DNA from: Streptomyces sp. CCM_MD2014
GTDB taxonomy: Bacteria > Actinomycetota > Actinomycetes > Streptomycetales > Streptomycetaceae
DNA: 64,000 nt
Direction: 5' to 3'
NCBI RefSeq assembly: GCF_000772045.1
Contig: NZ_CP009754.1
Coordinates: 7,068,001 to 7,132,000 of the forward strand
Made by a program: the position numbers and the translations under genes. Below the pieces are notes generated by a model, which was given only the letters and a program-made list of their open reading frames with translations, did no database searches and had not been told where the DNA came from. This document shows positions 26,072 to 34,571 of this stretch, in pieces (positions within the stretch are counted from its first letter, which is position 1; each line of letters starts with the position of its first letter).

Positions 26072-26190
26072 TCCCGGGGCGGTCACGTGCCGAAGCGGCC
26101 GCCCCTCCCCACCAGGGCCGGTGCTCGGGCGCCGCTCCTCGGGCTGTCATGCCCTTGACACCCTGCACACCCGCACGGAAAGGAAAGGCC

Positions 26191-28929
26191 ATGTCCCCCA
26201 TCCCCCGCAGGTCCCTCCTCAAGGCAGCCGCCGTCGCAGGCGCCGCCGCCCAGTTCAGCTGGGCGTTGGGCGCGAAGAGCGCGCAGGCCGCGCCCGCCGC
26301 CGCACCGGTCGCCGACGACGGCCCCGTCGCCCTGAGCTGGCTGGAGGACGGCGGCCTCGGCGCCGCCCCCGGCTCCACCGTCGGCGTCCCCTGGCCCAGG
26401 GGGACCTTCCGGGAGGACCAGGCGTTCGCCGTCACGGACGCGGACGGCAAGGCCGTACCCGTGCAGTCCTGGCCGCTCGCGTACTGGCCCGACGGCTCCC
26501 TCAAGTGGACCGCCCACGCCGTCGGTTCCGGAAACGGCGACCTCACCCTGACCGCCGGCACCCCCGCCGCCCCCGCCGAGAAGGTCACCGTCGACCGGCA
26601 CGGCGGCACCATCGACATATCGACCGGCGTCATCACCGCGAGAATCGGGACGTCCGGCTCGACCCTGATCAAGTCGGTCACCCGCGGCTCCACCGAGATC
26701 GCCAGGAACGGCCGCCTGGTTCTGCTCCGCCAGCCCGAGATCGAGGACGGCGACCAGGGCACGGTGAAGTACGAACGCTTCGACGGCGCCGTCGACGAGG
26801 TGAAGGTCGAACAGGAGGGCCCCGTCCGCGCCGTCGTCCGCATCGACGGCACGCACCGCAAGGGCCGCCGCGGCCGGCTCCCCTTCTCCATCCGCCTCTA
26901 CTTCTACGCGGGCGCCGACTCCTTCCGCATGGTGCACACCATCACGTTCGACGGGCAGCAGGAGCCGGGCAGGGCGAGCGGCGACTTCGTCCGCGGCCTC
27001 GGCGTCCGCTTCACCGTCCCGATGCGCGACGAGGCCTACGACCGCCACATCCGCGTCGGCGGCGAGGGCACCGGCCTGCTCCGCGAGGCGGTCAAGGGCA
27101 TCACCGGACTGCGCCGCGACCCGGGGGCCGCGGTCCAGGCGGCCCAGTTCGCCGGCGAGAAGCTGCCCGACCCCGCCACGTGGGACCAGCGCGTCACCAC
27201 CCGGCTGCAGTACATCCCGGAGTGGGGCGACTACACCCTCTCCCAGCTCTCCGCCGACGGCTTCACCCTGCGCAAGCGCACCAAGAAGGGCCACGGCTGG
27301 ATCGGCGCCGGCGGCGGACGGCGCGCCTCCGGCTTCGGCTACGTCGGCGGTGCGAGCGGCGGCCTCTCCTTCGGCCTGCGCGACTTCTGGGAGAAGTACC
27401 CCGCCCAGCTCGACATCCGCGACGCCCAGACCGACGAGGCCGAGGTCACCCTCTGGCTCTGGTCGCCCGAGGCCCAGCCCATGGACCTGCGCTTCTACCA
27501 CGACGGCATGGGCCAGGACACCTTCCCCGAACAGCTCGAAGGCCTCAACATCACCTACGAGGACTACGAACCCGGCTTCGGCACCCCCTACGGAATCGCC
27601 CGCACCTCGGAACTCCTCTTCTGGGCCAACGCCGCCACCCCGAGCGCCGAGAAGCTCGCCGAACAGGTCGAGGCGGTCCGCGTCCTGCCGCAACTGGCGG
27701 CCCCGCCGAAGCAGCTCATCAAGGCCAAGGTCTTCGGCCCCGGCCTCTACTCCGAGCCCGACCGCTCCACCCCCGCCAAGGCCAGGATCGAGGACCACCT
27801 CGACTTCCTCTTCACCTACTACAAGGACCAGGTGGAGCAGCGCCGCTGGTACGGCTTCTGGGACTACGGCGACATCATGCACACCTACGACGCCGCCCGG
27901 CACACCTGGCGGTACGACATCGGCGGCTACGCCTGGGACAACTCCGAACTCTCCCCGGACCTCTGGCTCTGGTACGCCTACCTGCGCTCCGGCCGCGCCG
28001 ACATCTTCCGCTTCGCCGAGGCCATGACCCGGCACACCGGCGAGGTCGACGTCTACCACCTCGGCGAATGGGCCGGCCTGGGCACCCGCCACGGCGTCCA
28101 GCACTACGCCGACAGCGCCAAGCAGCAGCGCATCGCCAACACCACCTACCGGCGCTTCTACTACTTCCTCACCGCCGACGAACGCGTCGGCGACCTCATG
28201 CGCGCCAACGTCGACTCCGACGAGACCTTCCTCGCCCTCGACCCGCTCCGCAAGATCCGCACCGAGCCCTACACCCCCGACCGCAACGCCCTCTCGATCG
28301 GCTTCGGCACCGACTGGAGCGGCCTGGTCTCGGCCTGGCTCACCGAGTGGGAGCGCAAGGGCCCGCAGTGGGAGAAGGCCCGCGACCGCGTCCTGTCCAC
28401 CATGGAGACGATCGCCGCCCAGCCCAACGGCTTCGTCCAGGGCAGCGGCCTGTACGACCTGGACACCGGGAAGTTCGCCGTCGCCGACACCCCGAAGGTC
28501 GAGGTCTCCCACCTGTCGGCCGTCTTCGGCCTGAACGAACTGTGCGCCGAACTGATCGACCTCGTCGACATGCCGGAGTTCGAGGAGGCGTACTACGACT
28601 ACTGCCGCTACTTCAACGCGAGCAAGACCGAACAGGCCGAGCGCTACGGCTCCCACTTCGGCAGCCTCATCCTCTTCCAGGGCCACTCGCGCCTCGACGC
28701 CTACGCCGCCGTGCGGACCGGCGACGACAAGCTCGCCACGCGCGCGTGGCAGAAGTTCTACGACTCCGACGGCTACAAGGAGTCGGCGCCCTGGAAGACG
28801 GAGAAGCTGAGCGGTCCCGCCGCCCTGGTCCCGGGCAGCGAGGCGAACTGGGTCTCCACCAACGACACCGCGCTCTACGGCCTCGCCGCCATCGAGAACC
28901 TCGCACTCCTGGGGGACCGGATGCCGTAG
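26191..28929 (+). CDS. Tat-exported exo-rhamnogalacturonan lyase family protein
   Basis: 912-residue secreted protein. Residues ~1-35 are a Tat signal (RRSLLKAAAVAGAAA ... SAQA, cleavage before APAAAP). The mature protein has a beta-rich N-terminal half and an alpha-rich C-terminal half with many aromatic motifs (WYGFWDYGDIMHTYD, YAWDNSELSPDLWLWYAYL), which I associate with the exo-rhamnogalacturonan lyase family (PL26-like). It would release unsaturated disaccharides from rhamnogalacturonan I for the importer upstream. ATG 26191 follows GGAAAGGAAAGG. TTGACA occurs at 26155 but has no matching -10. Substrate is inferred. Confidence 0.8.
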   Translation: MSPIPRRSLLKAAAVAGAAAQFSWALGAKSAQAAPAAAPVADDGPVALSWLEDGGLGAAPGSTVGVPWPRGTFREDQAFAVTDADGKAVPVQSWPLAYWPDGSLKWTAHAVGSGNGDLTLTAGTPAAPAEKVTVDRHGGTIDISTGVITARIGTSGSTLIKSVTRGSTEIARNGRLVLLRQPEIEDGDQGTVKYERFDGAVDEVKVEQEGPVRAVVRIDGTHRKGRRGRLPFSIRLYFYAGADSFRMVHTITFDGQQEPGRASGDFVRGLGVRFTVPMRDEAYDRHIRVGGEGTGLLREAVKGITGLRRDPGAAVQAAQFAGEKLPDPATWDQRVTTRLQYIPEWGDYTLSQLSADGFTLRKRTKKGHGWIGAGGGRRASGFGYVGGASGGLSFGLRDFWEKYPAQLDIRDAQTDEAEVTLWLWSPEAQPMDLRFYHDGMGQDTFPEQLEGLNITYEDYEPGFGTPYGIARTSELLFWANAATPSAEKLAEQVEAVRVLPQLAAPPKQLIKAKVFGPGLYSEPDRSTPAKARIEDHLDFLFTYYKDQVEQRRWYGFWDYGDIMHTYDAARHTWRYDIGGYAWDNSELSPDLWLWYAYLRSGRADIFRFAEAMTRHTGEVDVYHLGEWAGLGTRHGVQHYADSAKQQRIANTTYRRFYYFLTADERVGDLMRANVDSDETFLALDPLRKIRTEPYTPDRNALSIGFGTDWSGLVSAWLTEWERKGPQWEKARDRVLSTMETIAAQPNGFVQGSGLYDLDTGKFAVADTPKVEVSHLSAVFGLNELCAELIDLVDMPEFEEAYYDYCRYFNASKTEQAERYGSHFGSLILFQGHSRLDAYAAVRTGDDKLATRAWQKFYDSDGYKESAPWKTEKLSGPAALVPGSEANWVSTNDTALYGLAAIENLALLGDRMP

Positions 28930-28967
28930 CCGGCCCCTGACCGGCGCGGGCGCGGCACACTGCACGG

Positions 28968-29426
28968 GTGGACTGGAACCATTACCGCTTCCGCAGCCGG
29001 TGGGCCCTGCCGGCGCCCGCCCCCGACGTCTACCGGGCCCTGGAACGGATCGAGGACTACCCCCGCTGGTGGCCACAGGTGCGCGAGGTCACCCGGCGCG
29101 ACGACACCAGCGGCGTCCTGCGGGTCCGCTCCCTCCTCCCGTACGACCTGACGACGGTGCTGCGGGAGGGGCGGCGGGACCCCGCCGCGGGGGTGCTGGA
29201 GGTCGCAATGAGCGGCGACATGGAGGGCTGGGCACGCTGGACCGTGGCTTCGCGCGGCTACGGCACCGTCGTCCGCTACGACCAGGAGGTCGTCGTCGGC
29301 AAGCCCCTGCTGCGCCGCCTCGCGGTGCCGGGAAGGCCCCTGTTCCGGGTCAACCACCGCCTCATGATGCGGGCCGGACGGCGGGGCCTCGCCGCCCACC
29401 TTTCAGGGGGCCGGCAAGCGGTTTGA
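28968..29426 (+). CDS. SRPBCC-fold (polyketide cyclase/START-like) protein
   Basis: 152-residue single-domain protein. APAPDVYRALERIEDYPRWWPQVREV is the usual SRPBCC start, followed by a beta-rich middle and a C-terminal helix (FRVNHRLMMRAGRRGLAAHL). Such proteins bind hydrophobic ligands; no ligand is indicated. GTG start with no obvious ribosome site. It does not look like part of the sugar operon. Confidence 0.8.
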   Translation: MDWNHYRFRSRWALPAPAPDVYRALERIEDYPRWWPQVREVTRRDDTSGVLRVRSLLPYDLTTVLREGRRDPAAGVLEVAMSGDMEGWARWTVASRGYGTVVRYDQEVVVGKPLLRRLAVPGRPLFRVNHRLMMRAGRRGLAAHLSGGRQAV

Positions 29427-29459
29427 TGGAAACGCCGAGCGCACTGTATTGTTCAGTGC
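29423..29459 (+). promoter_or_regulatory. tRNA-Val promoter with inverted repeat over the -10
   Basis: TTGATG (29423-29428), 18 bp, TATTGT (29447-29452), seven bases before the tRNA region. The -10 lies inside GCACTG (29441-29446) ... CAGTGC (29454-29459). Confidence 0.6.
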
Positions 29460-29465
29460 GTTCCC

Positions 29466-29537
29466 GGGCGATTAGCTCAGTGGGAGAGCGCTTCGTTCAC
29501 ACCGAAGAGGTCACTGGTTCGAACCCAGTATCGCCCA
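29466..29537 (+). tRNA. tRNA-Val (CAC), copy B
   Basis: 72-nt tRNA identical base for base to copy A at 21732-21803; anticodon CAC. The flanks differ, so identity ends at the gene borders. Confidence 0.96.
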
Positions 29538-29545
29538 CGCTCGCG

Positions 29546-29592
29546 AGAGCGACGTGTGTCCGCAGATTACGCGGACCACGTCGCTCTCTTCG
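29546..29592 (+). terminator. tRNA-Val terminator
   Basis: 11-bp stem (29546-29556 with 29577-29587) with an inner TCCGC/GCGGA stem, followed by CTTCGTTTC. Confidence 0.8.
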
Positions 29593-29597
29593 TTTCT

Positions 29598-29614
29598 GCG
29601 CGGCTTCGCCGCGC
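29598..29614 (-). terminator. Possible terminator of the exonuclease gene
   Basis: GCGCGGC-TTC-GCCGCGC hairpin (29598-29614) downstream of the minus-strand exonuclease stop. Confidence 0.4.
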
Positions 29615-29679
29615 GTTGTGGTGGCTCCGCCCCCCCCGCACCCCCGTCGCAGCGTCGTCCCGGGCCGGAGAGGAAAAGG

Positions 29680-30405
29680 TCACGCAGCCGCCGGCAGCTC
29701 CGGTCGCAGCGGCCAGGCCGGGTCCACCGCCTCCTCCGTGCCGTTGAGCGCGAACCACGCCTGCAGCCCGCGCGCCTGACCTGCGTGCCACACCGCCTGA
29801 AGGGTGTGCAGCTCGGCGGGGGACAGGCGCTCGAGCCGCGCCTGGAAACGGCGCCCCACAGCCCGTACGACCTCCAGTGCCGCCTGCGCGTCGGCCGCCG
29901 CGTCGTGCGCGCCCTGCAACTCCACGCCGTAGTGCGCGCACAGGTCGGTGAGGGTGCGGCGGCCCTTGCGGTAACGGTCCAGGTGCTTGTCCAGCACCCG
30001 TGGGTCCAGCACGTGCAGCGACGTCCGCTCCAGCCAGCGGCCGAGCGACGAGGCGCGGTGCCGGCGCAACTCCCGGTCCAGCAGGGTGAGGTCGAACGGC
30101 GCGTTCATCACCACCAGCGGCCGCCCGGCGCGGGCCTGTTCGGTCAGCGCCTCGGCTATCTCGTACATCACCGGCGCCGGCCACCGCCCGTGCCGCTCCA
30201 CATGCTCCTGGGTCAGTCCGTGCACCGCCGTCGCCGCCTCGGGCACCGGCACACCCGGGTTCACCAGCCACCGGGTCACCCGCGGCCGCAGTCCCGGCGC
30301 GTCCTGGACGACGAGGGCCGCCGACACGATCCGGTCGGTCTCGGTGTCCACACCCGTGGTCTCCGTGTCGAAGGCGGCCAGCGGCCCCTCGAACCAGCTC
30401 GTCAT
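29680..30405 (-). CDS. DEDDh 3'-5' exonuclease (DNA polymerase III epsilon-like)
   Basis: 241-residue exonuclease. The DEDDh residues are visible: FDTETTG (Asp, Glu, residues ~12-14), NAPFDLTLLD (second Asp region) and HDAAADA (His and last Asp). The domain covers residues ~5-190, with a helical tail after it. It could act in DNA proofreading or repair as a stand-alone nuclease. ATG 30405 gives the motif near the N-terminus; the open frame continues upstream without support. It is divergent from the DUF4365 pair. Confidence 0.88.
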   Translation of the reverse strand: MTSWFEGPLAAFDTETTGVDTETDRIVSAALVVQDAPGLRPRVTRWLVNPGVPVPEAATAVHGLTQEHVERHGRWPAPVMYEIAEALTEQARAGRPLVVMNAPFDLTLLDRELRRHRASSLGRWLERTSLHVLDPRVLDKHLDRYRKGRRTLTDLCAHYGVELQGAHDAAADAQAALEVVRAVGRRFQARLERLSPAELHTLQAVWHAGQARGLQAWFALNGTEEAVDPAWPLRPELPAAA

Positions 30406-30576
30406 AGGGCACTCAACTCCTCGTCCCGGCACGGCAGCTGACGCGCCGTCCCTTGTCCCGGTTCGGTGATACCCGGGCTGTTTGCGACGTACGCCGGAAG
30501 GACACAACAGGAGTACGGGTCTTTGCAGTTCACAGACCCGCAGCGGGGATTCACCAGTTCTGGAAGGCTGTTGGTC

Positions 30577-31143
30577 ATGGCCATTGCGCAGCCCGAACGG
30601 GGCGGGCTGCTTCCGGAGCGCACTGCGCCCCCACGCGGCTCCCTCGCCACCACCGCCTGCATGGAGACCCTGCAGGTCGGCTACCTCCACGCCGTCGCCG
30701 CCGCCGCGGGCTGCTCGCTCTCCCAGCCCTTCCCGGACAACGGCATCGACTGGCACGTCAGCCACAGCGCTCCCGGGCACACCGTCGACGACGAGGTCAC
30801 CATCAAGGTGCAGCTCAAGGCGACCTACCAGCTCCCGCCGGACCCTCCCGGCCGCTTCTTCTCCTTCACCCTGGACAACGACCACCTGGCCAAGCTCGCC
30901 CGCACCCCGGTGTCGGTGCACAAGATCCTGGTCGTGATGATCGTCCCCCGCTCCCGGGACCAGTGGCTGCGCGCCGGCCACGACCGGCTCGACCTCAGGC
31001 ACTGCTGCTATTGGACCAACCTCGCCGGCCATCCGGTCACCGGACGGCGGCGCACCACCGTGCGGATACCGACCGCGCGGATCTTCGACGACCGAGCGCT
31101 GTGCGAGATCATGACGCGGGTCGGGACGGGAGGGAAACCATGA
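30577..31143 (+). CDS. DUF4365-like protein with PD-(D/E)XK-type motif
   Basis: 188-residue protein. ATTACMETLQVGYLHAVAAAAGC is followed by NGIDWHV and IKVQLKATYQ; the Asp and the Q-x-K pair match the pattern of PD-(D/E)XK nuclease folds, to which DUF4365 belongs. Then come beta strands (VHKILVVMIVP) and a Cys/Trp-rich stretch (HCCYWTNLAG). ATG 30577 has GGAAGG upstream; longer starts are possible (e.g. TTG 30522). It overlaps the next gene by 4 bp, so they work as a pair. Activity on DNA is an inference. Confidence 0.7.
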   Translation: MAIAQPERGGLLPERTAPPRGSLATTACMETLQVGYLHAVAAAAGCSLSQPFPDNGIDWHVSHSAPGHTVDDEVTIKVQLKATYQLPPDPPGRFFSFTLDNDHLAKLARTPVSVHKILVVMIVPRSRDQWLRAGHDRLDLRHCCYWTNLAGHPVTGRRRTTVRIPTARIFDDRALCEIMTRVGTGGKP

Positions 31144-32414
31144 CGCACCGCCCGGCCGGCGAACCCCCGCGGTCCGTCCAGCCCCTGCGTTCGGTACGGC
31201 CGCACCCGGCCGACACCCCCGACGACGTCACCCCGGACGGTCTCCCGTCCCAGCCCGGCATCGTCGACCCGACCGTGCTGACCGCCCTGCTCCACCGGCA
31301 CGGCTGGCGGCGCCGCGGCGGCGCCCCGGGCCGCTACGGCCGCTGGACCCCGCCCGGCCCGGCCGCCGGCGCCACCAGCCTCCTGGTACCGGTCAGCCGC
31401 GCCTTCCCCGACAGCGACGACCTCCTCGCCGAGGCGCTGCACGCCCTGTCCCGCAGCGGCACGCCCTCCGCCCGCGAGATCCTTCTCTCCCTCGCCGTCC
31501 CCAGCGACGAGATCCGCTGGGAACGCGACATCCCGACCGGGCCCGCCGACACCGCCTCCTGGACCGCGGAGGAACAGCTGCGCTCCGCCGCCCGGCGGAT
31601 GCTCCTCGCGGGCGCGCTCGCCACGCGCGCCCGTGCGGGCTACTACGGCGCCCGGCACCGGCACGCCGCGGACGCGGCCCTGGAGAACGTCCTGGTGGGA
31701 CCCGCCCCCGGTGGCCGCCTGCTCACGGCCTTCCTCCCCGTCGACACCGGCCGCCCCCTCGCCGCACGCCTCCACCAGGCCCTGTACGCCGCGCGTGAGG
31801 CCGTCGACTACCGGCGGGCCACCGGTGGCACCGAGGCCTTCGACTCGGCCGTCGCGGCGGGAGTCAGCCACGAACTGACCGAGTCGCTCGTCGCCCTGGT
31901 CCGGGGCACCGAGGGCGCCCGGATAGCGGTCGGCTGGGCACCGGCCGCGGGCGTCCCCGAGGGCTGCGGCGCCCACGCCGAACCCGTCGAGTTCTCGCCC
32001 GGCGACCTGCCCGCCCTGCGCGAGGCCGCCGCCCGCTATCTGCGCGCGGAGCCCTCCGTCCCGGTGCGGATCACCGGCACCGTCGTCCGCATGCGCCGGC
32101 CCGGACCACGCGGGCCGGGCACCGTACGGCTGCGGGTGCTGGCCGGGGCCGAGGTGCCGCACGTGCGCGTCGCGCTCGACGAGGAGGCCTACCGGATCGC
32201 CGGGCACGCCCACCTCGTCGGGCTGCCGGTGCGGGTGCTCGGCCGGCTGGAGAGCCGGGGCGGGTTCCGCCGGCTCACCGGAGCCTGCGAGATCACGCCC
32301 GTACAGGTCGACGAGGCGGAGCGGGACCGGCTGCTCAAGGCCGTGCAGGAGCACGTGGAGGTCGCGGCCTTCCTCGAGGAGGCCTGCGGCGACGGAGGCG
32401 AGAGCCGGTACTGA
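31140..32414 (+). CDS. Unrecognised 424-residue partner of the DUF4365 protein
   Basis: I do not recognise the family. Residues ~1-45 are Pro/Arg-rich and probably disordered. Residues ~45-290 are mostly helical with the segment SAARRMLLAGALATRARAGYYGARHRHAADAAL cut by charged turns. The last ~110 residues are beta-rich (VPVRITGTVVRMRRPG ... VRLRVLAGAEVPHVRVALDE ... VGLPVRVLGRLE) and could be an OB-like nucleic-acid-binding fold. The ATGA overlap with the DUF4365 gene implies coupled translation. No signal peptide or membrane segment. Confidence 0.7.
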   Translation: MTHRPAGEPPRSVQPLRSVRPHPADTPDDVTPDGLPSQPGIVDPTVLTALLHRHGWRRRGGAPGRYGRWTPPGPAAGATSLLVPVSRAFPDSDDLLAEALHALSRSGTPSAREILLSLAVPSDEIRWERDIPTGPADTASWTAEEQLRSAARRMLLAGALATRARAGYYGARHRHAADAALENVLVGPAPGGRLLTAFLPVDTGRPLAARLHQALYAAREAVDYRRATGGTEAFDSAVAAGVSHELTESLVALVRGTEGARIAVGWAPAAGVPEGCGAHAEPVEFSPGDLPALREAAARYLRAEPSVPVRITGTVVRMRRPGPRGPGTVRLRVLAGAEVPHVRVALDEEAYRIAGHAHLVGLPVRVLGRLESRGGFRRLTGACEITPVQVDEAERDRLLKAVQEHVEVAAFLEEACGDGGESRY

Positions 32415-32453
32415 TTTCGCGGTGGGCGGGCCCGGGTCGGTACGATCGCCCTC

Positions 32454-32525
32454 ATGCGTGCGCTCCGGTATGGCGCCGCAGCCCCGCCTTCAGTCAGGAG
32501 AGACCGGTGTCAGACGTCCGTGTGA
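32454..32525 (+). CDS. Possible leaderless uORF overlapping thrS start
   Basis: A 23-codon frame whose ATG lies 7 nt after TACGAT (32441-32446). It ends at TGA 32523-32525, 17 nt inside thrS. It contains one Thr codon only, so classical attenuation by threonine is not suggested. If translated, it would compete with or couple to thrS initiation. Confidence 0.3.
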   Translation: MRALRYGAAAPPSVRRDRCQTSV

Positions 32526-34483
32526 TCATCCAACGCGATTCGGAGCAGGAAGAACGCGTGGTGACGACGGGCACTACGGCCGCCGAGCTCTTCGCCGGCC
32601 AGCGCTCGATCATCGCGGCGCGGGTGGCCGGCGAGCTCAAGGACCTCGCCTACGAGGTCAAGGACGGCGAGACCGTCGAGGGCGTCGAGATCTCCTCCGA
32701 GGACGGCCTGAACATCCTGCGCCACTCCACCGCGCACGTCATGGCCCAGGCCGTGCAGGAGCTGTTCCCGGAGGCCAAGCTGGGCATCGGGCCGCCCGTC
32801 AAGGACGGCTTCTACTACGACTTCGACGTGGAGAAGCCCTTCCACCCCGATGACCTCAAGGCCATCGAGAAGAAGATGCAGGAGATCCAGAAGCGCGGTC
32901 AGCGCTTCTCCCGTCGCGTGGTCACCGACGACGCCGCCCGCGAAGAGCTCGCCGACGAGCCGTACAAGCTGGAGCTCATCGGCCTCAAGGGCTCCGCGTC
33001 CCACGACGACGGGGCGGACGTCGAGGTCGGTTCCGGCGAGCTGACGATCTACGACAACCTGGACGCCAAGACCGGCGAGCTGTGCTGGAAGGACCTCTGC
33101 CGAGGCCCCCACCTGCCCACCACCCGCAACATCCCGGCGTTCAAGCTCATGCGCAACGCCGCCGCCTACTGGCGCGGCAGCGAGAAGAACCCGATGCTCC
33201 AGCGCATCTACGGCACCGCCTGGCCCACCAAGGAGGAGCTGAAGGCGCACCTGGAGTTCCTCGCCGAGGCCGAGAAGCGCGACCACCGCAAGCTCGGCAG
33301 CGAGCTGGACCTGTTCTCCATCCCGGAGCAGATCGGTTCGGGACTGGCCGTCTTCCACCCCAAGGGCGGCATCGTCCGCCGGGTCATGGAGGACTACTCG
33401 CGGCGCCGCCACGAGGAGGAGGGCTACGAGTTCGTCTACACCCCGCACGCGACGAAGGGGAAGCTCTTCGAGACCTCGGGCCACCTGGACTGGTACGCCG
33501 ACGGCATGTACCCGCCCATGCAGCTCGACGAGGGCGTGGACTACTACCTCAAGCCCATGAACTGCCCGATGCACAACCTGATCTTCGACGCGCGGGGACG
33601 GTCCTACCGTGAACTGCCCCTGCGCCTGTTCGAGTTCGGCACCGTGTACCGGTACGAGAAGTCGGGCGTCGTGCACGGCCTGACCCGGGCCCGGGGCTTC
33701 ACCCAGGACGACGCGCACATCTACTGCACCCGCGAGCAGATGTCGGAGGAGCTGGACAAGACCCTCACCTTCGTCCTCAACCTGCTGCGCGACTACGGCC
33801 TCACCGACTTCTACCTGGAGCTGTCCACCAAGGACCCGGAGAAGTTCGTCGGCACCGACGAGGCCTGGGAAGAGGCCACCGAGACGCTGCGCCAGGTCGC
33901 CGAGAAGCAGAACCTGGAGCTGGTGGCCGACCCGGGCGGCGCCGCCTTCTACGGCCCGAAGATCTCCGTCCAGGCCAAGGACGCCATCGGCCGAACCTGG
34001 CAGATGTCGACCATCCAGCTCGACTTCAACCTGCCGGAGCGCTTCGACCTGGAATACACGGCCGCGGACGGCACCAAGACCCGCCCGGTCATGATCCACC
34101 GCGCGCTGTTCGGCTCCATCGAGCGGTTCTTCGCGGTGCTCCTGGAGCACTACGCGGGTGCCTTCCCGGCGTGGCTGGCGCCGGTGCAGGCGGTCGGTAT
34201 CCCGATCGGCGACGCCCACGTCGAGTACCTGGAGAAGTTCGCCGCCGCCGCCAGGAGGAAGGGGCTGCGTGTCGAGGTCGACTCCTCCTCCGACCGGATG
34301 CAGAAGAAGATCCGCAACGCCCAGAAGCAGAAGGTGCCCTTCATGGTCATCGCGGGCGACGAGGACATGGCGAACGGCGCGGTCTCCTTCCGGTACCGCG
34401 ACGGCTCCCAGGAGAACGGCATCCCCGTGGACGAGGCCATCGCGAAGATCGCGAAGGTCGTCGAGGAGCGGGTGCAGGTCTGA
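32507..34483 (+). CDS. thrS: Threonyl-tRNA synthetase
   Basis: 658-residue class II synthetase that charges tRNA-Thr. Residues ~1-65 form the TGS domain; the editing domain follows (LRHSTAHVMAQAVQELFP); the catalytic core spans ~270-540, with YLKPMNCPMHNLIF (zinc Cys near ~352) and VRFEFG-like motif 2 (LFEFGTVYRYEKSGVVHGLTRARGFTQDDAH); the anticodon-binding domain covers ~545-650. GTG 32507 follows AGGAG. Length is normal. Confidence 0.97.
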   Translation: MSDVRVIIQRDSEQEERVVTTGTTAAELFAGQRSIIAARVAGELKDLAYEVKDGETVEGVEISSEDGLNILRHSTAHVMAQAVQELFPEAKLGIGPPVKDGFYYDFDVEKPFHPDDLKAIEKKMQEIQKRGQRFSRRVVTDDAAREELADEPYKLELIGLKGSASHDDGADVEVGSGELTIYDNLDAKTGELCWKDLCRGPHLPTTRNIPAFKLMRNAAAYWRGSEKNPMLQRIYGTAWPTKEELKAHLEFLAEAEKRDHRKLGSELDLFSIPEQIGSGLAVFHPKGGIVRRVMEDYSRRRHEEEGYEFVYTPHATKGKLFETSGHLDWYADGMYPPMQLDEGVDYYLKPMNCPMHNLIFDARGRSYRELPLRLFEFGTVYRYEKSGVVHGLTRARGFTQDDAHIYCTREQMSEELDKTLTFVLNLLRDYGLTDFYLELSTKDPEKFVGTDEAWEEATETLRQVAEKQNLELVADPGGAAFYGPKISVQAKDAIGRTWQMSTIQLDFNLPERFDLEYTAADGTKTRPVMIHRALFGSIERFFAVLLEHYAGAFPAWLAPVQAVGIPIGDAHVEYLEKFAAAARRKGLRVEVDSSSDRMQKKIRNAQKQKVPFMVIAGDEDMANGAVSFRYRDGSQENGIPVDEAIAKIAKVVEERVQV

Positions 34484-34508
34484 CCGCCCGGTCCGCCGGC
34501 GTGCGACG

Positions 34509-34536
34509 GGCCCCCGGGGAGATCCCGGGGGCCTTT
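34509..34536 (+). terminator. thrS terminator
   Basis: 10-bp perfect stem (34509-34518 with 34524-34533), loop GAGAT, followed by TTT. Confidence 0.8.
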
Positions 34537-34571
34537 CCCGGCCGCCACGGGCGACGCCATATGCTGCACGC

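Noticed and set aside
26155..26190. TTGACA as a separate promoter for the lyase gene
   Set aside because: No -10-like hexamer lies at the right distance; the gene is more simply read from the operon promoter at 22159.
21732..29537. Integrative element between the two tRNA-Val copies
   Set aside because: There is no integrase, excisionase or replication gene. Identity stops at the tRNA borders, and both copies are complete tRNAs rather than att-type fragments.
30453..30576. Upstream extension of the DUF4365 gene
   Set aside because: The frame is open, but the extra residues show no family similarity, and ATG 30577 has a better ribosome site.
32415..32506. T-box leader before thrS
   Set aside because: The gap is under 100 bp and has no T-box sequence or specifier loop.
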